This document shows positions 49,848 to 59,202 of a DNA stretch of 64,000 nucleotides, piece after piece; position 1 is the stretch's first letter, and each line of letters starts with the position of its first letter. The notes under the pieces were generated by a model. That model worked only from the letters and a program-made list of their open reading frames with translations, did no database searches and was not told the DNA's origin. The translations under genes were made by a program, and so were the position numbers. Origin of the DNA: Chloroflexota bacterium (GTDB lineage: Bacteria > Chloroflexota > Dehalococcoidia > Tepidiformales > Tepidiformaceae); contig JAPPBY010000009.1 of NCBI GenBank assembly GCA_026702615.1, forward strand, positions 93,479 through 157,478. Direction: 5' to 3'.

Positions 49848-50831
49848 TCAGCCCTCGGCGCGAAGGTCGCGGGAAAGAAGCGCCTCCAGGGCATCGGTGA
49901 CGGAGCTATGGCCGGAGATGACGGCGTTGACCTGTTCGGCGATGGGCATATCAAGCCCGTGGCGGGCGGCCAGCGCAAGCGCCACCGGGGCGGTGGCGGC
50001 CCCCTCGACGACGCCGCCGGCAGCCGCCATCGCCTGCTCGGGCGTGTCTCCCGCGGAGAGGCGCTCGCCGAAGCGGTGGTTGCGACTGAGCGGGGAGTAG
50101 CAGGTCGCCATGAGGTCGCCGACGCCTGCGAGGCCGAGGAGAGTGGTCGCAGACGCGCCTTCGGCAACGGCCAGGCGCGTGATCTCGGCGAGTCCGCGGG
50201 TTGTGAGGGAGGCGAGGGCGTTCGCGCCAAGGCCGAGTCCCGCCCCCACCCCCGCCGCGATCGCGACGACGTTCTTGAGGGCTCCCGCAAGCTCGACGCC
50301 GACGAGGTCGGCGGAACGGTAGACGCGGAAGCGGGACGTGCTGAGAGCGCGCTGCCACATCTCCGCCTCCGCCTCGCCGGCGGAGGCGACGGTGGAGGCG
50401 GCGGGGAGTCCCGCGACGATCTCACGGGCGAGGTTGGGGCCGGAGAGGGCGGAGATGCGCTCGGCTTGCCAGCCGCAGTCCGCGAGCACCTCGCTCATCC
50501 GCAGAAGGGACCCGTGCTCGATGCCCTTGGCTGCAGAGAGCACGGGAACGTCGCGGGAGAGGCCGGGATGTTGCGCCGTCGCGCGGAGGGACTGGGAGGG
50601 CACCGCGACAACGATGCCATCGGGAGTCACGGGGGCAGCGTCGACGGGGCAGACGCCTACTGATGCTGGGAGCTCGAAGCCGGGCAGGCGTGCGAGGCCT
50701 CGTTCGCGGTCGACGGCATCGGCTTCCTCGGGGGTGCGGGCGAGGATGGTCACCTCGCCGCCACCCGTGGCGAGGAGTCCCGCTAGGGTCACGCCCCAGG
50801 AGGTCGCGCCGGCGACGACGAAAGCAGGCAC
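49848..50831 (-). CDS. gpsA: glycerol-3-phosphate dehydrogenase [NAD(P)+]
   Basis: A 327-residue GpsA that makes sn-glycerol-3-phosphate from DHAP. The N-terminal GATSWGVTLAGLLATGG is the dinucleotide-binding turn (usual GxGxWGTALA), SAAKGIE and SGPNLAREIVAGLPAA follow; GALKNVVAIAAGVGAGLGLG has the catalytic Lys. It feeds plsY, which is immediately upstream and separated by 3 nt. Confidence 0.96.
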   Translation of the reverse strand: MPAFVVAGATSWGVTLAGLLATGGGEVTILARTPEEADAVDRERGLARLPGFELPASVGVCPVDAAPVTPDGIVVAVPSQSLRATAQHPGLSRDVPVLSAAKGIEHGSLLRMSEVLADCGWQAERISALSGPNLAREIVAGLPAASTVASAGEAEAEMWQRALSTSRFRVYRSADLVGVELAGALKNVVAIAAGVGAGLGLGANALASLTTRGLAEITRLAVAEGASATTLLGLAGVGDLMATCYSPLSRNHRFGERLSAGDTPEQAMAAAGGVVEGAATAPVALALAARHGLDMPIAEQVNAVISGHSSVTDALEALLSRDLRAEG

Positions 50832-50834
50832 GGC

Positions 50835-51461
50835 TCAGCCGCTCGCGGGCGTGTCGCCGCCCCGCCCGAGCTTCGGTTCGGTGCCCGCGATCAGGCGGCG
50901 GATGTTGGGGATGTGCATGTAGTAGAGAAACGCGACCATGCCGAGGGCGTACCAGGCGACGATGGGGTCGAGCTCACCGGCCAGGGCAAGTCCGCCCGTG
51001 ATGCCGACGGCGGCGATCCCGCCGACCAGGGACATGACCGAAGCCATGCGGGTGATGCCGACGGCGATGACCCCCGCGCCCAGCATCGCAAGGGCAAGCA
51101 GGGGGGTGATGGCGAGGAGCGTTCCGAGGGCGGTCGCGACACCGCGGCCACCGCGGAAACCCGCGAAGACGGGCCAGACGTGGCCGACCACAGCAGCTCC
51201 GCCACCCGCCATGGCAACGCCAACGTCATCGAAGAGGAAACGGCCGATGACGACCGGCGCCGCCCCCTTGCCAACGTCGACGAAGAGGCCGAGGGCGGCG
51301 GGGATGGGGCCGGCGGTGCGCAGGATGTTGGTCATGCCAGTCTTGCCGCTGCCGAACTCGCGGATGTCCTTGCGCAGCCAGAGGTAGCCGAGCACCAGTC
51401 CCGTCGGGATCGAGCCGAGGACGTAGCCGATGGCGACGTTGCCGATGTACTCGCCGATCAT
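50835..51461 (-). CDS. plsY: glycerol-3-phosphate acyltransferase
   Basis: A 208-residue integral membrane enzyme with about five helices that transfers acyl groups from acyl-phosphate to G3P. GSIPTGLVLGYLWLRKDIRE opens the first conserved loop, followed by FGSGKTGMTNILRTAG (family: GSGNxGATN, so the Asn is Lys here), then FRGGRGVATALGTLL and the third loop. The enzyme sits in the der-plsY-gpsA order, overlapping der by 4 nt. Confidence 0.93.
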   Translation of the reverse strand: MIGEYIGNVAIGYVLGSIPTGLVLGYLWLRKDIREFGSGKTGMTNILRTAGPIPAALGLFVDVGKGAAPVVIGRFLFDDVGVAMAGGGAAVVGHVWPVFAGFRGGRGVATALGTLLAITPLLALAMLGAGVIAVGITRMASVMSLVGGIAAVGITGGLALAGELDPIVAWYALGMVAFLYYMHIPNIRRLIAGTEPKLGRGGDTPASG

Positions 51462-52801
51462 TCCGGCTCATCTTCCTCGTTGGAGCCACGGAAGGCGAAC
51501 CGGATGGCAGTGCCTTCGAAGTCGTGCGCCTCGCGCAGGCAGCGCTCGAGATAGCGGCGGTAGCTGAAGTGGATCAGCTTCGGGTCGTTGACGAACACGA
51601 CGAAGGTAGGCGGGTCGACCGATGGCTGGGTAGCGAAGCGGATCTTGAGACGCTTGCTGTGGACGACGGGAGGGGCGTGGTCGCGGAGGGCGCGGCGGAA
51701 GATGCCGTTCAGCTCGCCCGTGGGGATGCGGCGGCGGCGGGCCTCGCGGGCCTCGGCGGCCAGGCGGAGCAGGTCGGGGAGGCCGGCGGCCTCCTCGGCC
51801 GAGACGAACGTGAACATCGCCCAGGGCAGGAAGCGGAAGCGCTCACGCATGGCGGCCAGGAGGCGAGCGCGGTCCTCTTCGGGACTCTCCCAGAGATCGG
51901 TCTTGTTCACCGCCACCACAATGCCGGTCGAGGCCTCCTGGGCCAGGCCGGCGATGTGCGTGTCCTGCGAAGTGACTCCCTGGGCGCCGTCGACAAGGAC
52001 GATGGCGACGTCGCAGCGGGCGAGGGCGGCGGTGGCGCGGAGGACGGCGTGGCGCTCGACGCCCTGGCCACGCTTGCCGGGGCGCCGGATGCCGGCGGTG
52101 TCGATCAGCGTGAAGGCGCCCTCGGGGGCGTCCAGATCGGTGTCGATGGCGTCCCGGGTGGTGCCGGCAACGTCGCTGACGATGACGCGCTCCTCGCCGA
52201 TGAGGGCGTTCACCAGGGTCGATTTGCCGACGTTGGGTCGCCCCACGATGGCGACGCGGACGCGGTCCTGCTCGACGAGGGGCGGGGTCTCGGGCAGGCG
52301 CTCGACGACCTCGTCGAGGAGGAGCCCAACGTTCAGGTCGTGGAGGGCGGAGACGGGGAGCGGCAGGCCGAAGCCGAGCGCCCCCGCTTCGGCGGCGGCG
52401 CCGATCTCCCGCGACTCGTTGTCGGCCTTTGTGGCGACGAGGATGGCGGGGGTCTCGCCGCGTCGTACGGCGTCGGCCACGTCGTAGTCGCTGGCGGTGA
52501 GGCCGTCGCGGGAATCGACGCAGAAGAGCACCAGGGTGGCCTCGTCGATGGCGGCGTTGATCTGGGCGCGGATGAGGTCGGTGTAGTCCCCCTCGTCCTC
52601 GACCTGGAAGCCACCGGTATCGAGCAGGAGGAAGGGCCGGTCGCGCCACTCAACCTCGGCTTCAAGGCGGTCGCGGGTCGTGCCAGGCTCATCCTCGATG
52701 ATGGCGAGCCGTTCGCCCACGATGCGATTGAAGAGAGACGACTTGCCCACATTGGGGCGGCCCACGATGGCCACGCGGGGGAGATGACCCGAGGCGATCA
52801 C
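51458..52801 (-). CDS. der: GTPase Der (EngA)
   Basis: A 447-residue double GTPase for 50S assembly. First G domain: VGRPNVGKSSLFNRI, DTGGF; second: VGRPNVGKSTLVNALIGEE, DTAGI, NKTD. A C-terminal KH-like domain ends the protein with FVNDPKLIHFSYRRYLE. It overlaps cdaR upstream and plsY downstream by 4 nt each. Confidence 0.97.
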   Translation of the reverse strand: MIASGHLPRVAIVGRPNVGKSSLFNRIVGERLAIIEDEPGTTRDRLEAEVEWRDRPFLLLDTGGFQVEDEGDYTDLIRAQINAAIDEATLVLFCVDSRDGLTASDYDVADAVRRGETPAILVATKADNESREIGAAAEAGALGFGLPLPVSALHDLNVGLLLDEVVERLPETPPLVEQDRVRVAIVGRPNVGKSTLVNALIGEERVIVSDVAGTTRDAIDTDLDAPEGAFTLIDTAGIRRPGKRGQGVERHAVLRATAALARCDVAIVLVDGAQGVTSQDTHIAGLAQEASTGIVVAVNKTDLWESPEEDRARLLAAMRERFRFLPWAMFTFVSAEEAAGLPDLLRLAAEAREARRRRIPTGELNGIFRRALRDHAPPVVHSKRLKIRFATQPSVDPPTFVVFVNDPKLIHFSYRRYLERCLREAHDFEGTAIRFAFRGSNEEDEPE

Positions 52802-54147
52802 TGCCCGGCCTCATCCTCTTCTGCAGTCTCGTCCGACTCGCCCTCTTCGTCGGTGGCGGCCCCCTCCTCTTCGGGTTCTTCCTCGGGAGGGGCGACCAGC
52901 TGGACCCAGAGGGGCGCCACAGACACGACCTCGATGCCCTCGGGAACGGAGACCTCGGGCTGGTGGCGGGAGAACCTGGGCGGGGCTCCGGCGAGGGAGA
53001 CTCTGGCAGTCACGTCGTCCAAACCGAGGCCGGCGAGGTCAGGCTCCAGGCCGGCGAGGCGGACCTCTACGAAGTACACACCTGCGGCCAGCTCCAGCCC
53101 TTGAGGGGTATCGCTGAAGACAGGAACGACGCGCAACACGCGCGATCCTATCTGTGGGTCGATGGTGACCGTGATGAAGACCGTGTCCACGTTTGCGGAT
53201 ACACCCGGGGGAAGGTCCAGCTCGCGGCTCTCGATGACCTCGGCGATAGCGCCGCTGACATCAGCATCCTCGACGACGAAGGTGGAGAGGCTCTCGACGA
53301 TGTCGCGTGGACCCGTGACTTCGATGGGGGAGGGGCTGACGGCGACATCGGTAACGGTGTAGCCGCGCGCGGGGGCGCCGGTCGCCCCCCCGAGGACGGC
53401 TATCTGGCGGGTGAGCAGCGCTTCCTCGACAGGCACGGTGACCCGCGCACGGTTCCGGGAGAGCGTGACGGTGACGCGGGAGCCATCGCTCGTTCGCGGA
53501 ACGAGCTCGACGTTGAAGGTCTGGGTGTTCTGGAGGCCGGCAATCGAGACAGTCGCCTGGATCTCGTCGACGGAGTCCACCAGCTCTTCCCTGCCCGTGA
53601 TCTCGACGAAGGGAGGATCGACCGCCTCAAGACCCTGCCGGAAGCCCGAGGGGAGCTCTCCGGTGATGACGACCGTGACGGGGAGTTCTCTGCTGACGGT
53701 CGCGACCACGGAGACCTCGACGGTCCGCGGTTCAGGGCGGATGACGCGCACCTCGCGGCGCTCTGTGGTGACGGTGACGGGCAGGCTGCGGATGTCGCCG
53801 GCCCCGACCTGCGAGGCGTCCACGACCGCGTTGAAGTCGGCCGCGCGCAGCTCGTCGATATCTTCCTCGCGGGCCTCGACGAAGACGCGGATGGGTTCAA
53901 CTTCGCCCACGATGAGGCCGCTCGGCACGTTCACCACCTCGACAGGAATGGCTGCCTGCTCCTCGGCGGGGACGGTGGCCTCGATGCGCGGGTTCTCGAC
54001 GTCCTCCACCAGGAACCAGATCGCGAAGGAGAGGACAAGGCTGAAGATGCCGAGCGGCCAGTTGTGGACGACCGAAAAGACCGTGGCCCTCGCAAGGGTG
54101 CGCGCGGTCAGCAGGAGCGGGCGCAGGCGTACCCAGAGGTCATTCAT
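52798..54147 (-). CDS. cdaR: YbbR-domain protein, CdaA regulator
   Basis: A 449-residue protein with a single transmembrane helix near the N-terminus (residues ~25-45, NWPLGIFSLVLSFAIWFLVE) and three to four extracytoplasmic YbbR domains made of repeated beta sheets (for example VNVPSGLIVGEVEPIRVFVE and DVAVSPSPIEVTGP). The C-terminal tail is a low-complexity acidic run. YbbR proteins regulate the membrane-bound diadenylate cyclase next to them. It overlaps cdaA upstream and der downstream. Confidence 0.9.
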   Translation of the reverse strand: MNDLWVRLRPLLLTARTLARATVFSVVHNWPLGIFSLVLSFAIWFLVEDVENPRIEATVPAEEQAAIPVEVVNVPSGLIVGEVEPIRVFVEAREEDIDELRAADFNAVVDASQVGAGDIRSLPVTVTTERREVRVIRPEPRTVEVSVVATVSRELPVTVVITGELPSGFRQGLEAVDPPFVEITGREELVDSVDEIQATVSIAGLQNTQTFNVELVPRTSDGSRVTVTLSRNRARVTVPVEEALLTRQIAVLGGATGAPARGYTVTDVAVSPSPIEVTGPRDIVESLSTFVVEDADVSGAIAEVIESRELDLPPGVSANVDTVFITVTIDPQIGSRVLRVVPVFSDTPQGLELAAGVYFVEVRLAGLEPDLAGLGLDDVTARVSLAGAPPRFSRHQPEVSVPEGIEVVSVAPLWVQLVAPPEEEPEEEGAATDEEGESDETAEEDEAGQ

Positions 54148-54970
54148 TCGTCACGCGCTCTAGGCCGGCAGGCTCGCCGTTGTCGCCGTCGGGATGGCGC
54201 TCCATACGCCGGTGAAGCTCCTGGGCGAGGAGCGAACCGCGAGCAACCCGGTCGAGCCTGCCACTCTGGGCCACGCTGATCTCGCCGGTCTCCTCGGAGA
54301 CGATGACGGTGAGGGCGTCGGTCTGCTCGGTGATGCCGACGGCAGCGCGATGACGCGTCCCGAGCCTGCGCACGCCGAACCCCCGCACCTCGTCGGCCAG
54401 GGGAAGCTCGCAGGAGGCGGCAACCACACGGGCGCCGCGGACGACGGTGGCCATGTCGTGCAGGGGCGAGTTGGGGAAGAAGATGCCCTCGATCAGCTCG
54501 GACGAGACGCGTGCATCGACGGGGACGCCCGTCTCGACGACGTCCTGGAGACCGGTCTCGCGCTCGAAGACGATGAGGGCGCCATGGCGCTCGCGGGCCA
54601 TGCGCGTGGCGGCCTCGGCGACAGCATCGATGGTGTCCTCGGTGGGATCGTGGGCGAGGAGATCCTGGATGCCGGTTCGGCCCAGCAGGTCGAGGCCACG
54701 CCGGATCTCGGGCTGGAAGATGACGGCCGCACCGACGATGAGGGCGACAAGGCCGTTCTGCAAAATCCAGTTGACGGCGGTCAGGTCGAGCGCGAGCCCG
54801 AGGATGACGAGGACGAGGATGAGGCCCACGGCGCCGCGCAGCAGGGTAATGGCGCGCGTGCGGCTCAGCAGCCGGAAGGCAGCAAAAATGGCGGCCGCGA
54901 TGAGCAGGACGTCGATCGCGGCCGACCAATCGAACTGGTTGAGGACTTCGCGGGCCTCCTGGAAGTCCAT
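54140..54970 (-). CDS. cdaA: diadenylate cyclase (c-di-AMP synthase)
   Basis: A 276-residue CdaA-type enzyme: two to three N-terminal hydrophobic helices (AAIDVLLIAAAIFAAF, VGLILVLVILGLALDLT, VALIVGAAVIF), then the DAC domain. GTRHRAAVGITEQTDA carries the RHR motif. The second motif, usually DGA, reads PLHDMATVV, so Gly is replaced by Met next to the catalytic Asp. The C-terminal ~30 residues are a basic tail. c-di-AMP controls potassium and cell-wall homeostasis. The gene leads the chain cdaA-cdaR-der; TATGAT is seen about 40 nt upstream. Confidence 0.92.
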   Translation of the reverse strand: MDFQEAREVLNQFDWSAAIDVLLIAAAIFAAFRLLSRTRAITLLRGAVGLILVLVILGLALDLTAVNWILQNGLVALIVGAAVIFQPEIRRGLDLLGRTGIQDLLAHDPTEDTIDAVAEAATRMARERHGALIVFERETGLQDVVETGVPVDARVSSELIEGIFFPNSPLHDMATVVRGARVVAASCELPLADEVRGFGVRRLGTRHRAAVGITEQTDALTVIVSEETGEISVAQSGRLDRVARGSLLAQELHRRMERHPDGDNGEPAGLERVTNE

Positions 54971-55042
54971 GGTTCATCGCTCGCGGCGCGTACGCGCCGG
55001 CCTCCCCCGGCAATCATAGCGAACGCGCCCACGGCCAGAGGT

Positions 55043-55969
55043 TCAGGCGGAAGGCGCCTCGACGAGGCCGAGCAGGAAGGCGACGACAGCCGCCTGCGCC
55101 CACACGCGGTTCTCCGCCTGGTCGAAGATGATGGAGTTGGGAGACTCCATGACCTCGTCGGTAATCTCCTCGCCGCGGTGGGCGGGGAGGTCGTGCATGA
55201 TGAGCGCGTTGGGGGAGGTGCGAGCCACGAGCGCCTCGTCGAGGCAATACCCGACGAAATCGATACGGCGGCGCTCCGACTCGCGCTCCTGCCCCATGGA
55301 GATCCAGGTGTCGGTGTAGAGCGCGTCGGCGCCTGCGGCGGCCTCGTCGGGGTCCGCCGTGAGCAGGAACGAGCCACCCGTTTCGCCGGCGCGGACCTCT
55401 GTCTCGGTCAGCAGGGCCTCGGGTGGGCGGTAGCCATCTGGGGTCGCGAGACGCACGTCCATGCCAAGCGAGGCGGCCGTCACGATGAGGCTGGAGGAAA
55501 CGTTGTTGCCGTCGCCGATGAAGGCAAGGGAGTGGCCGCGCGTGTCGCCGAAGCGCTCGCGCAGGGTGAGGAGGTCGGCGAGGGCCTGGCAGGGGTGCTG
55601 TTCGTCGGTAAGAGCGTTCACCACGGGGATGTCCGAAAAGCGCGCGTACTCCTCGACGATGGTCTGACCGAAGGTGCGCACGGCGACGATGTCGACGTAG
55701 CGGGCGAGGACGCGGGAGACGTCCTTGATCGCCTCGCGCTCGCCAAGCCCCACCTCTTGCGGAGCGAGATAGAGGGTTTCGCCGCCGAGGTGGTGCATCC
55801 CAACCTGGAAGCTGACGCGGGTTCGCAGGGACGGCTTCTCGAAGAGGAGCGCGAGGTGCTTCCCTTCGAGGAGCTTACGGGGACGACGCTTGAACTCCAG
55901 GGCGGTCTCCAGGAGGAAACCGATCTCGGCAGGCGTGAGGTCGGCGGAGTCAAGCAGGTGTCGTGTCAT
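55043..55969 (-). CDS. argF: ornithine carbamoyltransferase
   Basis: A 308-residue ATCase/OTCase family enzyme of arginine synthesis. KPSLRTRVSFQVGMHHLGG (SxRT carbamoyl-phosphate site), LTDEQHPCQALADLLT (HPCQ) and GDGNNVSSSLIV are present. The ornithine site reads MHDLPAHRGEEITDE where most OTCases have HCLP, so the active Cys is Asp here. Single gene, start ATG at 55969 without a clear ribosome site. It converges on nothing; tRNA genes follow on the other strand. Confidence 0.93.
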   Translation of the reverse strand: MTRHLLDSADLTPAEIGFLLETALEFKRRPRKLLEGKHLALLFEKPSLRTRVSFQVGMHHLGGETLYLAPQEVGLGEREAIKDVSRVLARYVDIVAVRTFGQTIVEEYARFSDIPVVNALTDEQHPCQALADLLTLRERFGDTRGHSLAFIGDGNNVSSSLIVTAASLGMDVRLATPDGYRPPEALLTETEVRAGETGGSFLLTADPDEAAAGADALYTDTWISMGQERESERRRIDFVGYCLDEALVARTSPNALIMHDLPAHRGEEITDEVMESPNSIIFDQAENRVWAQAAVVAFLLGLVEAPSA

Positions 55970-56066
55970 TTAGGGAGTGTTGGGGAGCGACGGCCAACGA
56001 ACAATGATCGCGGGAAGGGGCAGGCGGGGCCCGTGTCTCGGGTGTTTGGTACGATCGAAGGGCCGC

Positions 56067-56142
56067 AGGGGTGTAGCTCAGTTGGTAGAGCATCGGCCTC
56101 CAAATCCGAGTGTCGCGGGTTCGAGTCCTGCCACCCCTGCCA
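56067..56142 (+). tRNA. tRNA-Trp (CCA)
   Basis: 76 nt including CCA. Acceptor AGGGGTG/CACCCCT, anticodon loop CTCCAAA (anticodon CCA), T-arm GCGGG/CCTGC with T-loop TTCGAGT. One mismatch closes the anticodon stem. Confidence 0.97.
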
Positions 56143-56222
56143 AACCCTCTTCCTGAGATCGGGCGGGAGGCGGTCCTCGCGCTTGCCGCAGGCTGGCTCG
56201 CTGCCTACGATCGACTGTCTGG

Positions 56223-56309
56223 GCCCAGGTGGTGGAACCGGCAGACACGCTGTCTTGAGGGGGCAGTGCCCTTCGGGGCGTGTGAGTTCAAATCTCACCC
56301 TGGGCACCA
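56223..56309 (+). tRNA. tRNA-Leu (GAG)
   Basis: Class II tRNA of 87 nt with CCA. Acceptor GCCCAGG/CCTGGGC, anticodon stem CTGTC/GGCAG enclosing TTGAGGG (anticodon GAG), long variable arm GTGCCCTTCGGGGCGT. 80 nt after tRNA-Trp. Confidence 0.97.
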
Positions 56310-56320
56310 GTTTTTCTCGC

Positions 56321-56394
<74 letters not shown>

Positions 56395-56471
56395 ACCCTG
56401 TTTCCCTCATCCATCGGGCGTGAATGCACAGGGGCCGCTAGAATCCGGCGACTCCAAGCCGAGGACCGCCC

Positions 56472-57170
56472 ATGACCTTCGCCGACACCATCTCCAGCGC
56501 GCGCGCCGAGAACCGCACCTTGCTCTCTGAAGTAGAGGCGAAAGCGGCACTCGGCGACGCAGGCGTTCCCGTGACCGCGACCTCGCTGGCGCAGACGCGC
56601 GAGGAGGCGGCGGCGCAGGCCGAGGCGATGGGCTATCCCGTGGCGCTCAAGGTCGTCTCCCCAAACGTGGCGCACAAAAGCGACGTGGGTGGCGTCGTGC
56701 TCGGGCTTGAGAGCCACGAGGAGGTCGCCGAGGCGTACGACGAGATCATCCGGTCGGTGCAGGCGGCGCAGCCATCGGCGACGATCGAGGGCGTTTCCGT
56801 GCAGGAGATGGCTTCTCCCGGCGTGGAGGTGATCGTCGGGGTTACGACGGACCCGCAGTTCGGGCCGGTGATGATGTTCGGGCTGGGGGGAATCATGGTG
56901 GAGGTGCTGGGCGACGTGGCCTTCCGGCTGGCGCCCCTTGGCGAGGGCGATGCACGCGACATGATCGACGAGATCCAGGGGAGGCAGGTGCTCGACGGCG
57001 TGCGGGGCCAGCCTCCGGTCGACCTCGGCGCGATCGAGGCGATGCTCGACCGCGTGTCGGTGTTTGCAGCGGAGCACCCGGAGGTGGCGGAGCTCGACCT
57101 GAACCCGGTCATCGCCTCGCCCGAAGGCGCAATCGCGGTGGACGCCCGCATCGTGCTGGCGGAGGCCTGA
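56472..57170 (+). CDS. acyl-CoA synthetase (ADP-forming), ATP-grasp subunit
   Basis: A 232-residue ATP-grasp_5 protein, the beta-like subunit of ADP-forming acetate/acyl-CoA ligase. VALKVVSPNVAHKSDVGGVVLGL is the family hallmark with the phospho-acceptor-binding Lys/His region, and FGLGGIMVEVLGDVAFRLAPL follows. Only the ATP-grasp half is present, so it must pair with the next gene, which starts 1 nt after its stop. GAGGACC precedes the ATG; a TAGAAT box at 56438-56443 may be the -10. Confidence 0.9.
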   Translation: MTFADTISSARAENRTLLSEVEAKAALGDAGVPVTATSLAQTREEAAAQAEAMGYPVALKVVSPNVAHKSDVGGVVLGLESHEEVAEAYDEIIRSVQAAQPSATIEGVSVQEMASPGVEVIVGVTTDPQFGPVMMFGLGGIMVEVLGDVAFRLAPLGEGDARDMIDEIQGRQVLDGVRGQPPVDLGAIEAMLDRVSVFAAEHPEVAELDLNPVIASPEGAIAVDARIVLAEA

Positions 57171-57171
57171 G

Positions 57172-58593
57172 ATGTCGGTACCGGGACACCCACTCGACCG
57201 CATGTTCAACCCGAAGACCGTCGCCATCATCGGCGACAAAGGTCCGAACTACATGTGGCTACGGAACAACCAGCCCTTCAAGGACCGGGGCGGCAATCTC
57301 TACTCGGTCCAGATCGACGAGAAGGAGATCCCCGGCATCGAAGAGCTCGGGGTCGAGAACTTCCGCGCACTCACGGATATCCCGGAGCCGGTCGACTACG
57401 CACTCGTGGCGGTGCCCCGGCACGTCTCCCCATACGTGATGAAGGACCTGATCGAGGCGGAGGTGGGAGGCGCGGCGTTCTTCACCTCGGGCTTCGCGGA
57501 GACGGGAGAGGAGTTGGGGGTGAGCCTGCAGGCGCAACTCACGGAGATGGCGCGCGAGGCGAACTTCAACGTCGTGGGGCCGAACTGCATGGGGCTGTAT
57601 CTGCCCCGCGCAGGCGTGCGCTTCAACCCGGACGTGCCCGTGGCGGACGACGGGCGCGTCGGGTTCGTCTCCCAGTCGGGGACGCACAGCATTATGTTCA
57701 GCCTGGTGATGGGCGCGAACGGGATGCACCTGAGCCGCTGCGCCAGCTTCGGCAACGCGATCGTGCTCGACATCAGCGACTACCTCGAGTACCTGACCGA
57801 GGACCCGGAAACGGAAGTCATCGCGATGTACGTGGAGGGCGTGAAGGACGGCCCTCGTTTCGTGAAGGCGTTGCGGGCGGCGACCGCGCGCAAGCCGGTG
57901 GTGGTGTGGAAGGGCGGCCAGACGGACGCAGGAGCCCGCGCGACCATGTCGCACACAGGCTCGCTGGCCTCACCACACGCCGTCTGGCAGGGAATCATGC
58001 GGCAGTGCGGCGCCATCTCGACGAACAGCCTCGACGAGACAGTGGACGCGGTGAAGGTGCTGCTCGACGCCAAGCCCTCGACGGGCAAGCGGATGGCGCT
58101 GATGGCGATGACGGGCGGGCAGTCCGTCTCCATTACGGACGCGTTCGTGGGGCAGGGGTTCGAGGTGGGGCGGCTGAGCGAGCAGTCGTACGAGGAGCTT
58201 TCGAGCTTCTTCAACATCATCGGCGGGAGCTTCCAGAACCCGCTCGACATGGCGGGCACCGTGCAGGGGAAGCGGGAAACGCTGGAGCGCATCCTCGGCA
58301 TTCTCGACGCCGACGAGAGCGTCGATGCGCTCGTGATGGAGCAGTCCGCGATGTTCGGAGCGAGGCAGTGGAAGGACCACCCCGAGCGCGTCGAGGACCT
58401 TGTCGACACGCTGGCGAGTCACATCGAGCGCTCGGCGAAGCCGTTCCTGATGGTGATGCACCCGGCGCACGAGGAGGCGTTCGTGGCAGAGGTGCGGTTG
58501 AAGTTCGCGGAGCGGCGCATCCCGGTGTTTGCGAGCTTCGAGCGGGCCGCGGCAGCGGCCGCGCGGGCGCTGCCACAGGGGACGCGGAGCTAG
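57172..58593 (+). CDS. acyl-CoA synthetase (ADP-forming), CoA-binding subunit
   Basis: A 473-residue alpha-type subunit: an N-terminal CoA_binding domain (FNPKTVAIIGDKGPNY), then two succinyl-CoA-ligase-like domains. VGFVSQSGTHSIMFSL and ARATMSHTGSLASP carry the conserved His that is phosphorylated during catalysis. With the preceding ATP-grasp subunit it would interconvert an acyl-CoA, ADP and phosphate with a free acid, CoA and ATP, useful for energy or for activating acids for the CoA-transferases. The pair is transcribed together. It overlaps maf by 4 nt (convergent). Confidence 0.9.
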   Translation: MSVPGHPLDRMFNPKTVAIIGDKGPNYMWLRNNQPFKDRGGNLYSVQIDEKEIPGIEELGVENFRALTDIPEPVDYALVAVPRHVSPYVMKDLIEAEVGGAAFFTSGFAETGEELGVSLQAQLTEMAREANFNVVGPNCMGLYLPRAGVRFNPDVPVADDGRVGFVSQSGTHSIMFSLVMGANGMHLSRCASFGNAIVLDISDYLEYLTEDPETEVIAMYVEGVKDGPRFVKALRAATARKPVVVWKGGQTDAGARATMSHTGSLASPHAVWQGIMRQCGAISTNSLDETVDAVKVLLDAKPSTGKRMALMAMTGGQSVSITDAFVGQGFEVGRLSEQSYEELSSFFNIIGGSFQNPLDMAGTVQGKRETLERILGILDADESVDALVMEQSAMFGARQWKDHPERVEDLVDTLASHIERSAKPFLMVMHPAHEEAFVAEVRLKFAERRIPVFASFERAAAAAARALPQGTRS

Positions 58594-59201
58594 CGCTCGG
58601 GGCAACCCTCGCAGCGTGGCAGGGCTTCGTGAGGCTCGCGCGCCACGACACCCGCGGTCGCGAGCAGCGCGCGCAAGCGCCAGAGCGGCAGGCCCATCAC
58701 CGAGCAGTAGCAACCGTCGAGCGCAGTAACCGTGGGCACGTCCTCGTCCTGGACGGCGTAGGCGCCGGCCTTGTCGAGGGGACGGCCGCCGGCGACGTAG
58801 GTGGCGATGGCGTCATCACTGAGTTCGGCCAGCGTGACCCGGGAGGCGCTGACCTCGCTGGCGGCGCCGCTCGCGGAGACGACGGCAATGCCGGTCACGA
58901 CAAGGTGCGTCTTGCCGCGCAGGGCACGCAGCATGGCCGTTGCCGTCTCGGGGTCGCCGGGCTTGCCGTAGGCGCGCTCGCCGTCGTGGACGATGGTGTC
59001 AGCGCCGATGACGACGGCTCCCGGATGGCGGCGAGCAACGGCAGAGGCCTTCTGGCGGGCGAGGCGACGGGCATCGGCACGGGGGTCATCGGTGGTGCGC
59101 TCGTCGAGGTCCGCGGGGTCAACGGTGGCCTCGTCGAGGAGCGCCTTCAGCAGCTCACGCCGTCGGGGGGAGGCGGAAGCGAGGACGACGGGTGCGGGCA
59201 C
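58590..59201 (-). CDS. maf: Maf-family nucleotide pyrophosphatase
   Basis: A 203-residue Maf/ITPase-like protein. MPAPVVLASASPRRRELLKAL is the nucleotide-binding start (SASPRR), VIGADTIVHDGE the metal site, and GTDLVVTGIAV-like strand follows. It hydrolyses dTTP/UTP or modified nucleotides. The start GTG follows the RlmD stop by 1 nt, so the two are co-expressed. Confidence 0.93.
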   Translation of the reverse strand: MPAPVVLASASPRRRELLKALLDEATVDPADLDERTTDDPRADARRLARQKASAVARRHPGAVVIGADTIVHDGERAYGKPGDPETATAMLRALRGKTHLVVTGIAVVSASGAASEVSASRVTLAELSDDAIATYVAGGRPLDKAGAYAVQDEDVPTVTALDGCYCSVMGLPLWRLRALLATAGVVAREPHEALPRCEGCPER

Positions 59202-59202
59202 G

